From NCBI GenBank assembly GCA_000733355.1, contig JNVV01000008.1, positions 681,504 to 745,503 on the forward strand: a stretch of 64,000 nucleotides of DNA, in the 5' to 3' direction. The notes beneath the pieces were generated by a model. It had not been told where the DNA came from, ran no database searches, and was given only the letters and a program-made list of their open reading frames with translations. Source of the stretch: Falciphora oryzae (lineage: Eukaryota > Ascomycota > Sordariomycetes > Magnaporthales > Magnaporthaceae). Of this stretch, positions 10,429 to 24,104 are shown piece by piece; position 1 is the stretch's first letter; the number at the start of each line of letters is the position of its first letter. The position numbers and the translations under genes are program-made.

Positions 10429-13400
10429 GTCTCGTCAAAATGCCCGATCCTCTCTTCCTTTCCGACGGAAGGGCTCAGCATCCTAACTGCTGGCTTGCTT
10501 TTTAGTCCCCTCGCTCCCGAGTAAATCCGGACGTCGGCTATTGGCCACATGCGAGCTCGCCGAGCTTGCTCTTTGTTTTTGCATGGGCACACTCGCGACT
10601 ATGATTCATATACGTCTCGCGACTGCATAGCAGCAGCAAGCTCCAGAGATGGATACAGTTATTATCATGGATATCAGGCGCCATACAATGCCGTTCCTGT
10701 CCCGAACAGGGAGTTTCTAGCAAGGGTTTTTCTTTTGTTGTATTTTTAGTGTCAAGTGTTCACGTTGAGATTTTATCTTTATCCGCCAGGTCAACGGTGA
10801 AGGTGTTTTTTTTCGTCACATTGGGTCCATGCAAGCAGTGTAACAACCCTGACCGCCGACTAGCCGCCACAGGAACGTGAGAGTTCTTTCGCAGCAGCCA
10901 AGAGGCTGGCGGGTACATCCAGATTGGCTACCTGGACATCTCAGCCATGTGCCACGCCGACCATATAGCTTTGCTGGATATGCGCCGGCGTCTAAGACCT
11001 GCAGGGACGCACGAAGCATCCTTTTCCGAGATTCCGGGACGTCCTTGACCAAGCTTGACTTTGAGATAGCTCTCCATGATCCATGCACATGAGACAGGTA
11101 TGCTCTGTGGCTGGAGCTGTTTGTGGGACCATAGATACGATCAACACCTAGGCACGTGGGCGACGATATAGAGACTGTCGCCAATAAGATACTCTCATTG
11201 CCATCCAGCAGCCAAAAAAAAAAAAAAAAAAAAACATATCTGAAAAGGTGATAAAGGCACATTCCAAGTTGAAAGACCCTGCGGATGTTTCCCTCTATCA
11301 ACACCAATCCGTCGACTCTGTTTACCTATGTATCATTTCTCTTTTTCTCGGCCCAGCCGGGTATGTACATGCACACAAACGACACCACAAAGGCCGGGCC
11401 GACCTTGTTAGTCGGCAAAGGTAGTGGCTCACGGGGTCCAGCAGGCAGTGGTAGCACAAACGCAGAGAAACGAGAGACGCCTGCCCAGAATGCAGATTTC
11501 CAGCCGCCTGTCTCAGACCATACACAAACTGCGCCCGGGCATCGGAGGCGGAGGGGAATCCCATGATAGGGAAAAGCCTCCTCGTTTAGCCCGTGCCTTC
11601 CCCCGGCTGTAGAGTAGAATCCCGGTACGGAGTCTCGCACGGGGAAAAGCCATACTAGCGATCTAGTGTCTTCGTCGCTGTTTGGGCACACGTGGAGTGT
11701 ATACTGAGGCTTGGGTGGCTGGATGAAACAGCAGATAAGAGAGACGAAGAGAGACCCTGGCCGACAATCAAAGTTCGCTGCTACGGGACTTGGAAGGCCG
11801 CGGAGAAGGGAGCAGCCACGTGCGCGTCGTGTGCGGTGGTGGTGGTGGTGTGTGCAAGCATGTTTGGGAGGGATGCGGCTCCTGTTCCCTAAGCCACCGC
11901 CATGTGCTGCACGACCCCGACGGAATGCGGGATCATCACCATGTTTTGAGGAGACATGGGGCCATTCAGAAGGTGGTGTGGTGGTGATGGTGGTGGGCAG
12001 CGCGAGCGACGGGAGTTGATAAAGGGGCTTTTGTTTTTTTTGTTCTTTGTATGTGATGTCGGCCGCAGCAGAGGCATGCAGCTCCCTCAGTCCATGACGA
12101 TGCAGCTCGCTCAAAGGGGAAAATCGGATGCAGGTGGCCATGAGAGATAGCCCTCCTTCCCCGCCCGCCCCCGGCATCCCAAGGAATCGGGAGTGCCGAG
12201 AACAAGCTCAGTCGGATCTTTCAGAGCCCTTCATTTCTCATCTCGGATCGGGGCTATTACTGTGGCTTATTCCCGTCCGTGAGAGCTCTCAGCGGCCGTC
12301 CGGTCCCGGGGTTGCATCTCGGGGGGTCCCAATGGCGGTCTCACATGCGGTCGGTTTCTCAAAATACCTACCTGTGCTCTCGGGCCGTATCATGGCGGGA
12401 GGCGGTTGGCCCCCTCCCCCCTGGTGCATTCGTGGACAGGGACCTCCCATGGGTGAAGGGATTTGGGGGCGGATTGTCCGGGGCTTCAGCTCAAGTTGGT
12501 ATGGAGTCGAGACACATCCATCTCTACCCCACCATCTTTGGTGATGCGATGCTGCAATAGCTGCTGCTGCGGGCTGGGCGGATGCAACGATCATCACCCA
12601 AGAGGTGGAAGACGCAGTCTTTTTCAATCAAGAAACCCCATAAGTGAAAGCCTAGGGCAGAGTTACTCGCATACCTCCCCAACACCAGCATTGGAGGCCC
12701 GATAATACGGAGTGGCTGCTACGCCGCACTGAGCGAGGTGATTTCTAGCATTGGCCCAAGCTCCTCAACTGTTGCCTGTACCCTGGCTGGTTGGTCGGCG
12801 ACAAAACATGAAATGGGATGTCAATCCACACAACACAAAGTCAAATACGTGAAGACGCCGGTTCCAACCCTGGGAGTCACTGCCCGCGCCCGACGAGGTT
12901 CCACGGCTGGCCTCTTTTCATTCATACATGCATTGGATGCGTCCGTCACGAGAGTGTCCTGACGCGGCTGATGACCTCAACACCGACCGCCGCAGTATTC
13001 CAGGCGGGAGACGAGAATGATTTCAGGCCAGACGCGCGAATCATATGCTTGCTTGTTCAGACTTTACCATATTCGGGCCAGGGGGGCTTCAGACGCCTCG
13101 CTTGTCATGCCCACCGTGCTCCCACATCTTCTTTGGTGACCAAAGCAAAGGCCGGCCGATGGCCCCCCAAGCCTCGAAAACGGAGAGCCGCGGACTGGAT
13201 GGAGTATCTCCTAGGTGCATGTCCGGCTTCCTATTGCCGGGTTGCTCCTACATACGGGGATCGAGAAAGGGGGTTCTCCCACGTCCTAGGAGGGACCGTT
13301 CTGGTGCCACGTATCGAACCCATTTACCAGATGCGGAATGCCATGTTGGCTTCAAGCCAGGGGACAGGCTGTACCCGCCATCACGTGGCAGATTTAGCAT

Positions 13401-16400
13401 GATGATCCCTGGGTTTTGCCCGGTTGCGTCGCATCTACACATTGGGAGCTGTCTCCATCTCCCCATTGAGGCCGGGCAGAGTCTCCAAAGAGGCTATAGG
13501 ATACCCGCCCGAGTTTAGTTCCGTCACCGCGGCACCAGCCTGTGCGTGCCTACATCGGGAACTCGCCTTTCCATGACAGCCAAGAGCAAGGTTGAAGAGG
13601 GGAACTGATCTCATTCCTGACGATCTTCGGGATATGCTGACGTTCGAGGCCGTGGGCTGATGGGTCATGGGACCCCAATTGCGTGCAGCAAAATATTAGT
13701 GGTGAATTTAGTACGAGCTTGGATGGCATTGTCATGACGCCTGGTGGACGGACGGACCCTGGAGCTTTCTTTTTTTTTTTTTTTTTCTGCACATCTCCTG
13801 CAGACCAAACGCACTGCGCAACCCAAAAAGGCCCTGTCGTCAGGCGTCTCTGTTCTCTCCTCTGTTAGTATGGCATGCCATGGTTGGGTTATTTCGGTCG
13901 CCCGGCGGATGTGAGCTCCTGATGCATGTGAGCTGCATCCTTTTTTTTGAGCTGCGACGCCCTGACTGACGCTCCCCCATTGGCTCTCAACAGCTATGAT
14001 GGGCCCCCTGGGGGAGGGTGAGGGGAAAACGAGACAGAGGCGATGATGCATTGCATGAAAAGCTCACAAAGCTCCCACCTCCTCCCAAGCTCCAATAGGC
14101 CAATTGGGACCAATGGGGGTGTGGAAACCTACGACGGATGGTGTTTGGATGAGCATGCTGCTGCTTTGCTGCCCAGGCTGAGCTCATTGGAAGGGGCGGG
14201 ATGGACGGCCTCTGGTCAATGCAAGTAGCTGCATCAGTCCTAGACGGGGCTAAGCGGAGGGAGCATTTCCCTTTAGCCCATCCTGGGTGTTCATCACAAG
14301 TCGGGTTCTACCGGTCCCTGCGCGGAGCTGTTAGCTGGTCTCGATACTAACCGCGAGGAGTGGTGACAGGAACCGAGCAAGGACTCGACGCACCCAGTTC
14401 CTGTCGATGTTGTCTCTTCCATTGCCGGCGGTGGGAGACAGAGAGGCCACGGACGACGTTGCTGCCCGGGTGGCTCCCGGCCTGAGTGACATCTAATCTT
14501 ATCAACAACTTTAGTTGCTGCGTTACAAACCAGATCGCCATTGGAGGACGAAACGGACAGGCGGCCGGGAAACGACAGATGCTCAGGTGTGTCCAAGTGT
14601 GTTTGTTGCCGGGGTCAATTGCGTTTCACTTGTTCTCTACTGGTTGACACCTCTCCTGATTCTCCCTCCCTCTTGTGGAATGCAGTGGGAATTTTGCACC
14701 AATACCGCGCACCTCGCAGGTGACCGGGATGGAGCCATCAGAACGAGGGACCCAGCTAGCCTACACGGGCCCGGCCAGAGCAACCACAAGGTGAGCAGGA
14801 GACAGTTGCCTTCCCGTCTTGGTGGGATTGTTGCACGCCGTGTCACCCAACGAGAGAGACACGATGCTCTGGCTAAATCTAGGCGGCGGATGCATGCCGC
14901 TGCCCGTGCAGGGGAAACATTGGACAGGCGGCGTCGGCCGGCCCATGCTGCAAACTCATACGTTCCGATTCCTGCTTCACGGCTTTCTCGGAGTCGTGGC
15001 AGGCCCGGAAACGTTTCTTGATTACCAATAGACGGGAGCGTGCAGAGCCGGCTAGGCTGGGCAAGCCCCGGTGCTGCCGTGCGGAAGGCCTCGCTTTCGT
15101 CCGAAGAGGGGAGGGAGGGCAGGGCAGAGGAGCCAAGGCCAACGTGCGTGAGTCTAATGTATGGCTATGATGCAATTTGATCGCATTGAGTTTTCCTCGG
15201 GGGAGGCATCTGGCCACGCGCTCACATCTCCTCGATGGTTCAAACGAATCTCTGATGCCAGCTCCCATCTGTGTATTACACCTAGGTTTGCCAAGCACCC
15301 AAGGCGCTCGTCCTTGGATGTTTGTCATTCGTGGTTTCTGGGGGCTTTCTTGGATATGTGGGTGGGAGATGTATGGATGCGCACTATTGATTTTCCTGCA
15401 AGATTGAGATCGAGTGTAAAAGAGAATCAGAAACGAAAGAAGCAAAAAGCAACTGAAGAAGAAAAGTGCACCTGCAACTCGCTGCAGCCCGAGCTTGGTT
15501 GGTTGCGATCAACGCCCTTTTGGTTCGATCTGAGTGACTTTCTGGGAACGCCCGAAACGCACGCCGCGGCTCACTGTGAAGGCATGCCCGCTAAGGTAAG
15601 GCAATTGACCCAATCTGGGCCGTGGCGCCGTTCTCTTGACCAACAAAACCCTGCCTGCAGCTCTGGCTCACGCTTCTGTGGCCATGACAGATGGAACCTT
15701 TTTTTTTTTTTGAGTTCCGCCGCCGAGTCCCTTGACGCAGTTTTGCTCGTCTCAAAAGAGAGCACATGAGCAAAAAAAGCCCCTTAAATGCGACAAGTAC
15801 CACGGGCGACCCAAAGCAGAAGGCCCCCACTTTTGCTCTAGCCGGAAAAAGGTACAAGTCGGCACTGCTCCAAAAGGGTGTGGGAGAGGTACTGATTCTA
15901 CTTGGCTTGCGGTGAACGGGACTGCTGGAAAGATGTGACAAAAGAAAGCCCGATCAAACACTCCGCCGTCTTCCGCATCTGAGGGGACTCCGCGCCGGAA
16001 GTCAAAGAACGGAGGATCCATGGGCGCAGGACGATTTGCCCCGTTTGCAAAAGTCCGGTTCATCATCATCGCGACGGTCTTCGTTTTCCTCGTGCTGCTT
16101 TTTTTTCTTTTTTTTTTTTTTTTCTTTCGCCTCTTGTCTCTTTGTGCGCGTGCCTTGGAACGATAGTACGGAGAGCGTGCCAGTTGCAGGGCCGGCACCC
16201 AAGGTGACATGAAAAAGCCAAGATCCTGTTGGACTTGCACCGTGTGCAGCATCCGCGTCTTGCCTCGGGCTGGCGAAACAAACGCGGACACTCGTCATCC
16301 ATCTCGTTTCCCCTCTCGCTGGGATTACCCACTCCGGGGTCCTCCAACCCCTCTCGCCGATATCCACTCTCCGTGATCATCGTGACCTCCCCGGCGGGGA

Positions 16401-19215
16401 GGGAACCGGGTTCGTGTGTCCACCCCGGGCTGCATCTTTTTAGTCAATGGGCGGTTTCCTTGGGTGCTGGGTGGAGCTCCTGCTCGGGGCCCGGAAAAGC
16501 CCTGCCTCGCGCGTGAGCGCTTGCTCTGACTAGCGCCCCCTTTTTTTTTTTTTTTCTTTTTTCTTTTTCGTTTCCCGCCCTCGACTCCTGGATCTCGTCG
16601 AAGCCCTCTCCTTGCAGCTTGCCGGCTGGGTACCTGTGCGCTTACAGGAGGCTGGGCGTTGTTTTGCATGCAAGTGAAGCTATTCGGAGGCGCAGGCCAT
16701 TGGATCGACTACACGCGGAGTTTCGACGGCCACCGTGCCACCCCTAGCCCCGAGATGCGGCCGATCCTTTATCCTTTGTTCTCCAGGCCGTTTGGGGCAC
16801 ATGGTCCCTTGGCGGACGGCTCGAACCGGCCTCATCACAGGGAGTCGGGTCGAATCCGATGCCAACATCTCCAGTTCCCCAGAGTGGGACAGCCAAGATT
16901 CCAAGCCCTTCGGCAGCAAAGCAGCTCTCATTTCTTGTCCTTGCCAGGCAACGCAGCTCAAGCATGTTCCGATTTCCTGGGACTGAGAAGTTGTCATCAA
17001 TAACTTATGAACTCTTATTCCTTTTTTCCTTTTGTTTTGACCACTTCCTTCCGACTTTTGATTGCCGTTCCCGTTTAAAACTGCTTTAGAAATCGAGTTC
17101 AAAGCCCTTGTCGCCTGACCAATGCAAGCTCCAAACCAAAATTCCTCAGGGGATATACTGTAGCGATCCATTAGGCAGACAGCCGGCCTCATATTATTAT
17201 TTCAAGGCCACGCCGGGAGCTTGGTCATATTCAATGGTGGCGCCTGCCCGTCTCGAGGTCGAGATGACACCGGTGGCGAAAGGCTCGGTCCTGGGGGATC
17301 ACGTTACCTTTCAGCGCGTCCGCCAATTTGCCCTAGCTCCAAACCTCCACCTGTTGGAGGTCACGCGCGGGTGACGGCCCCCGGCGTTCTCGCCAACCTC
17401 TCAAGGTGTGGCCAGACGAAAAATGAGGTGTGTCAAAAGGAAGGATGGGGCAAGGCATATGATTGTTTGAGGAGGTGCTGCAGGTCGGGCAGTGAGGTGA
17501 CTCCCCTAACCCACCTCCAGCCCAGTGGACAGCCCAGTGGCGGGAAGCAACGCAGTTTTGAAGCCCCAGTGGAGGTCAGCCATGCGTCGTAGTCAAGGCC
17601 ATATCACCGTGCTTGAACAGCCAATTCCGGCATATGTAATACCAACCAAGAGCCAGATATCGTGCTCTGCATACGCCCCCTGGGTACCTCACTTTCTGTT
17701 TTCTCACGCCCATGTTTTTGTCATGGCTGTTGGGTTTCCTATGCGCCGGGCGAGAGGCCGGGCAAGGCAGCTCGACCTTCGTGTTCACCTAGGTAGGCTA
17801 CGCAACCCAGACCGCATGAGAGAAGAGCAATAAGGGCATATAAGGCAAAATAGAGAGCAACACATAAAGATAGAAGCGCGACAGGTGTGCTCCCAAAGTG
17901 ATGGATGTTGCAGGTGGCTACCACAAACCAACTGGCTGGCCCGTCAATACCACACCACCAGGCCACACAGCCAGACGTCCAGCACCGCCAGGCTGGCCGT
18001 GCCTTCCTAGCCCAGTCGCCATTTCCTGCCAGGGCGTGTGGCTCGCACCCCACAGGCGAAATAAAACCGACCACCCTCCCTGTTTTTTGCCCCGCCTCGA
18101 ATCCTCAGCTCTTTCCTCCCTGTCCTGTATTTTGACCTTTCAGCACGGCGGCTGTCGACGCGGGACCCGGACTCCATCCATGACACGCGTGCGCCCTATC
18201 GGTTTATCTCCAAGCTACCACCTGTGCCCCTTTCGATTCCATCCCTCGCCGGCTCTTGGACGGCGAGCCAGCGCGCGACAGTAACCCAACTAACTGTAGG
18301 TGCCACCTGCCAACACCGAGCCGCAGCTACAGCACCCCCAGCCCGTCCTGCCTGGCCCTAGCCAACGATCCGCCTCCAGCTGGACACTGCCGTGGTTGTG
18401 TTGTGAGACAGGGGGCTGACCCGGCCGGCCAGACGAGAGCCTTCAGGAAGCGCACGACAAGACGGCGTGCATGCCCGTAAGTCTGGTTCGGCTTTCTGCC
18501 CTCCGCTGCCATGCCCCCTTCCCGTCCATCCACCTACCCCTTAGCTGCCCTGATTAGCTCCAGTGAAGCTCCCCCTCCAATGCCCGGCTCGCAACCCTAT
18601 TCCGCCCTTCTATTTGCCCACGTTTGTTCCCGAGTCTGCGCCATCGCCGGCGCCCGCTGCACGGAATAATATGTACCTCTAGAAATATGGTATCTGCCCT
18701 GCCCTGCCTGCCCTCGAGCCAATCTCGCCCGAGCCTCGACCCGTCCAACACACATCCCATCCGCACTGCAGCACCTCGGGCAGAGTCGCCTGGTCGGACA
18801 ATGGCTGGAGCCGCGAGGGTGCAGGTACGCAGCTTGCTTTTCCAGGTACCGGCGCGGCGGGCTGTCGGGCTGGGTGGTACGGGGTGCCCAGGCTGTGTCG
18901 GGTGTTGTTGAAAGGCACAAGTGGGTTGTTGAGTACGGAAGCCCACGCCACGCCCACCCGCAGCACTCACACACTCGCACACATGCGCGCATGCCTGCCT
19001 GGCTGCCCATCTGACCCCGCAGCCCGGCTGCAAGAGGGGGAGCAGCGCAGGAAACTGGAAAAAGTCAACTCAGTCAGCGGACCTCCCAGTTGCATCCACT
19101 CAGGACGCACGCGGGCTACCCAGGTCTTTGCCATGCGCGCATGCTGTGCGTGTCTGCTTGGCTTGGATCTTGCGCCGGCGTGGTTGCTGGACCCTTGCAA
19201 CCCTCCACTCCTGCT

Positions 19216-19235
19216 CCAGCCCAGCCCAGCCCAGC
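19216..19235. repeat. Pentanucleotide repeat (CCAGC)4
   Basis: Four perfect tandem CCAGC copies lie about 1.3 kb before the GSK-3 start. Confidence 0.8.
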
Positions 19236-19290
19236 CCGACCTGCCCTCACCACGTCGCCCACCCGTCTCCTCAACTGCTCCGTTGCCGTG

Positions 19291-19315
19291 CGTTGCGTTG
19301 CGTTGCGTTGCGTTG
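19291..19315. repeat. Pentanucleotide repeat (CGTTG)5
   Basis: Five perfect CGTTG copies are followed by one imperfect copy (CGTCG), in the C/T-rich GSK-3 upstream region. The unit is not a multiple of three, as expected outside coding sequence. Confidence 0.85.
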
Positions 19316-20567
19316 CGTCGCTGTCTGCTGCGCGCCCGTGTCTGTCATTCGAACGGGCTCTCGCAAGTTGCTCAACTCAACTTGAGGCCCGACCGGGCCT
19401 GGCTGGTCCTGCAGCAACAGCAACAGTAACAGCAGCTTGAGCCACTGCTTTCTCCCTCCCCCACCTTTTTTTTTTTTTTTTTTTTACCGCGTCCCTTCCC
19501 AACCGCCCACCTGGTTCGACAATCCCAGCCCTCCCATCGCCCGTCCGAGAAGGAAGAACCCTCCGTCGCTCTCTGGGCATGCTGCCTGCTGCACACCTCA
19601 ATATCGAATTCGGCTGCATTCAATCACCCTGCCCTTTAGTTGCAACCTGCTCCCGCCTCGCCTCGCTAAAGCGCAAGCCGCTGCATCCAAAGCCTGGATC
19701 GTGTCTTGTTTTTTTGTTTTATTTTATTCTCCTATTTTTTCTGGGCTCTTCGTCTCGAGGGCCCTGACGCCCCTTGCTCTCGCTCAATCAAGACTCGTGT
19801 ACGGTTGCCACATTTGTCGGGTCCCCTACAATTCACGCGCACCTCTGTTGTCCCCACCAGCAGGTCGCTAGACGCCGGCCCGTTCTTTCAACACCAGTAG
19901 CCACCGCCATATTACTGATTTCCCTGCCTTGCTCTTCCCATCGCTCCGCTTCCCCACCCCTCCGTCACCACCAGCGAGCGCTCCCACTTTCTGCCTTCGC
20001 CCAGTGCGACATCGACTTGTTGTTTTCACGATTCCACATCGCAGCATCAAGTTACTCCCTCGCCTTGATCCCAAGGGCTTCATCTCCTGGTTCCTTGACC
20101 TCAACTTTCGTGTTCCCTAACAGAAGCCAAGTCTCTCTCCAGGCAGCACACAGCCGTTACAACCAACCGTCGCGCCGCCACCCATTTTGATTGAATCCCT
20201 GCCGCGGGGCCAGTCACCAGACCACTCCCGCCACCAGGCCACAAGCGCCTGCCTTTGGCCTTGATCAATCCGCTTGACCCCTCCGCAACACAACCATCCT
20301 TCGGCAGCCCAACGGCTAGCCGCCTTCGCCCAAAACACCTTGGACTCGATACGGTCCCCTCACTGCGAAGCAATTGCCAAAATTTCCGTCCACACCATCG
20401 CCGACCGCGGCCGCCTACCTATAACCCGCACAACCGTCGAGCATCATTCTGCTCGGTTGCCCACCACGGCAAACATCAAAGGAATTCAGCCGCCCTTGGC
20501 ATCCCAACCGCCCCGAGCCGCTAGGCAATACGCGCAATAACATCGACCCTCGAATTGGCCGTCCGCC

Positions 20568-22136
20568 ATGTCGCAGAATCGCCCCGCAGCCTTCAATACC
20601 CTGCGAATGGGTGGTGAGTATCTGCTCTATCCCCGCTCCCATACTTGGTCCTTGAGCTGCAATACTGATGCCGAAAACTGTTCGTCGCAGAGGTGATTCG
20701 CGAGAAGGTGCAAGATGGCATCACCGGCGAGACGCGCGATCTGCAGTACACGCAGTGCAAGATCGTTGGCAATGGATCGTTCGGCGTCGTCTTCCAGACT
20801 AAGCTTTCACCGTCGAACGAGGATGCAGCAATAAAGCGTGTGCTTCAAGACAAGAGGTTCAAGGTGGGCTCATTCGCCCTCTTCCTGCTTTCGCGTCAGT
20901 CTACAGGCCCGGGGCTAACTTTCGACACAGAACCGAGAGCTGCAGATCATGCGTATCGTCCGCCACCCCAACATCGTTCAGCTGAAGGCCTTCTACTACT
21001 CGAACGGAGAGCGGGTAAGTAATTGCAGCAGGGCAAACCGGTGGTAATTGATAGTCGCTGACATGGTTGCATATGGCGTGTTCAGAAAGATGAGGTCTAC
21101 CTGAACCTGGTTCAAGAGTTCGTGCCCGAAACCGTCTACCGCGCCTCGAGGTTCTTCAACAAGATGAAGACGACGATGCCGATACTCGAGGTCAAGCTCT
21201 ACATCTACCAGCTCTTCAGGGCCCTGGCCTACATCCACTCACAGGGCATCTGCCATCGCGACATAAAGCCGCAAAACCTGCTGCTGGATCCCTCTACGGG
21301 AATCTTGAAGCTGTGTGACTTTGGCAGTGCCAAGATACTTGTGGAGAACGAGCCCAACGTCTCGTACATCTGCTCACGATACTACCGCGCGCCTGAGCTC
21401 ATCTTCGGAGCGACCAACTACACCACCAAGATCGGTAAGTCGTTATTCCATGTAGCCCATGACTGCCGTTGATCTCGGTGTTTTCGTCTGTGCTGACCAC
21501 GCCCTCCTTTGTCGCCGACAGATGTGTGGTCTACTGGTTGTGTCATGGCCGAGCTGATGCTTGGACAGCCTCTGTTCCCTGGAGAGTCTGGCATAGACCA
21601 GTTGGTGGAGATCATCAAGGTCCTCGGCACACCGACGCGTGAGCAGATCCGGACAATGAACCCCAACTACATGGAGCACAAATTCCCCCAGATCAAGCCC
21701 CATCCGTTCAACAGGGTTCTACGCAAGGCCGACAATAATGCTATCGACTTGATCGCACGCCTCCTCGAGTACACTCCGACCGAACGCCTCGCAGCGATCG
21801 ACGCCATGGTCCACCCATTCTTCGATGAACTCCGGGACCCCAACACGAAGCTTCCGGATTCGAGGCACCAGAGCGGCCAACTTCGGGAACTGCCTGCTCT
21901 GTTCGACTTCAACCGTCACGGTATGTCTTCAACGCGGGCCGCGGGCGGCTTCCCTAAATATCTGCCGGATTAATTAACAGAGCTGACTGCGTGATGTTGC
22001 AGAGTTGTCGATTGCCCCAGAACTTAACCGCCAGCTTGTGCCCGCTCACATGAAGCCGGTCCTACTGGAACGTGGACTCGACATCGATCATTTCACACCG
22101 ATGAGGAGGGAAGAGATGCTCGCAAGGCTAGACTGA
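20568..22136 (+). CDS. gsk3: Glycogen synthase kinase 3 (GSK-3/shaggy) Ser/Thr kinase
   Basis: GSK-3 is a CMGC kinase in growth, stress and developmental signalling. Six exons: 20568-20613, 20691-20863, 20931-21014, 21086-21434, 21522-21920, 22003-22136. They encode 394 residues, the usual size for filamentous fungi. All junctions are GT-AG and in phase. Kinase landmarks are the glycine loop GNGSFG (43-48), the catalytic lysine in AAIKRV (K64), HRDIKPQN (158-165), DFG (179-181), and the activation-loop tyrosine Y195 in [13 protein letters not shown], equivalent to the autophosphorylated Tyr of animal GSK-3. [17 protein letters not shown] is diagnostic for GSK-3 over other CMGC kinases. [20 protein letters not shown] closes the domain near residue 320. 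ATG 20568 (GCCATGTCG) is the first in frame, and the short N-terminus [20 protein letters not shown] fits orthologues. Confidence 0.97.
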
Positions 22137-24104
22137 AAGCGGTCTCTCTCTCTCTCTCTCTCTCTCCGGGAACGAGCCCCTTCTCTTACACCTATGTATC
22201 GGTATCGACCGGCGAATCGTGGTCCCGACGTCTCAACTCAAACAAGAAACCTCTCCGAGATCGGAAATGGCCTGTCACCGACGATGCGGCGCCAGTGGCA
22301 GCGGATCTGTCAGGCAGTACCGACATCTCTGGCAGCCTGTCGATTCCGAATGTGTGCCATACAGCAGATTTTAGCATTGTCAAGGTCGGCAGACAAGAAA
22401 TCGCGCGGAAAGCTGCTAGAACACTCCGATTGGTTCATCCCGGGCAACATGGGCCCGGTGGAGGGCGGACGATGGTACGGCCATTTTTATACGGCCGGTT
22501 GCCAGGTGCCCTCGGTCACTCCATTGCTCAGCCGAACGAGCTGAGCACTTGCCTATCCCTCCGACATGTCTAGGTGGACCGGCTTGCAGGAGGACCAAGA
22601 TACCAACCGGCTTTTTCCTCCTAGATTTCTTTCTGCATGACCCGAGATGGCTTTTTTTTTCTTGCTTATTTCCATACCTTATGTCGCACTTGGCCTTTAC
22701 TTGTCTGCTCGTGTCGCGAGTAGCTGGTCCTGCGGGTCTTTTTATCATGTTAGCTGTCCGCCCTCAGGAACAACACGGCCCTCCCCTTAAGGACGCGTTT
22801 GCGATGCGATGGAGCTTGGAGGTGTAAAGGAGGGTTTCGGCGTGTATGGTTTACTTATTTGTTACGATCTGGCAATGGTCCGGCACAACCGTCGACGGCT
22901 GCATGCAACTGGAAACATACCTTCTGCGGGAGAGTTACCACGATCCGAAGTTCTACCCAAGGAGGGTCCGCAGGTGCCTATATGGGGGCCTGGTGGCTCC
23001 TGTTGGTCAGTTCTTGAACGGATTCAGACCAGGAGGGAGTAAGCGCCCGAAAGACGAGCATGCTGTGTGGCATGGATGCTTTTTATTCTTATCGTTTTAT
23101 CATGTCGTTTCTTTCCTGTTAGGTTGCGTCGATGGCGCCTGGATTCTCTGTTCAATGGGGGCGGGTCACTTGACAAGAAAAAGGAGCAAAAAAAGAAAAG
23201 GGCACGGGCGACTGGCTGCTTCGCTCCCGCTACACAACGGGGGAACCCTTCTTTCTTTTCGTTTCACTTTTAGCAAAAAGACTGCTGGCTGAGAGTTATC
23301 GAAGGACGGACAGGGTGATTTATCGCTGCTGGAGAAATCAAGATGCATGACACACTCATGACCGAGGCGTAGACAACGGCCGCATGGAGACACAGTTGAC
23401 TGTGGTCACGCATGTATACGTTCCGACTTCAGGATCAAACTTTGGCAAGCCTGAGGCCGTTGCGTTCAACGGATTCCCCCTGCTCCGAAGACAGCAAGCG
23501 ATTGTAGCAGCAAATACCAACCCGCGCGACTCCTCTGAGTGATGGGCGCTATACGCACTTAGTTGCGCGGGTTGAGATAGCTAGCATGCTTTTCTACGGA
23601 GATATTTTACCCTCGCAATACATACACCCAGACAAGTGAGCGACGGAACGTGAAGTGTCGATGCGCTGTTGCTGCTCAAGTTGTTGCCTGACCTTCCAGG
23701 CTCACTAAATCCGTGCGACTCGGATCCTGCTTATGTCATCTGGCGGCATTACCAACTCGAGCTGCCATTCGCTGCCTCCCAACCTTGAACTTACAGTAGA
23801 GCTTTCTCAGAGAGTTCAACAAGATCGAAGGTCGCAGCCAACAATCTCATTGTCGGGCGTCTGACTTGCATTTGGCGAAAGCCTTCTTCCTGGTTCGAAA
23901 TTGCGCCGCCTTGGTATCTAATTCAACCAAGAGCTGTGCCAGTGCTGCGGCCGCAATTCCACCAGACCCGATTGCAACAGTCAGCTCACTTCAGCTATCC
24001 AGCCTCGTCGAGAGCGCGTTCTGGGTCGCGACGCCCAGCTCCAACGGCCACCATCGCTGTAGTCGCTGTCGTCGCTCTCAACACCACCGTTCTATGACGC
24101 GATA
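22137..24104. other. Intergenic region, gsk3 to cbc1
   Basis: About 2 kb. The first part is likely gsk3 3' UTR with the TC repeat. The right end is the C/T-rich promoter and leader of cbc1. No gene is recognised. Confidence 0.5.
22143..22166. repeat. (TC)12 microsatellite in gsk3 3' region
   Basis: Twelve TC units start seven bases after the gsk3 stop, so probably in the 3' UTR. Confidence 0.9.

Larger units (their letters stand above)
10429..20567. other. 10 kb gene-free block upstream of GSK-3
   Basis: I recognise no protein family in any frame over about 10.1 kb. The longest frames (for example 11326-12177 minus) read as low-complexity or chance sequence. Homopolymer tracts occur: A about 11215-11234, T about 13771-13787, T-rich 16100-16133 and 16542-16565, T about 19467-19485. 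From about 19.4 kb the plus strand becomes markedly C/T-rich, as expected of a long GSK-3 promoter and 5' leader. Pentamer repeats lie at 19216-19235 and 19291-19315. No tRNA or 5S pattern was seen. Confidence 0.6.
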
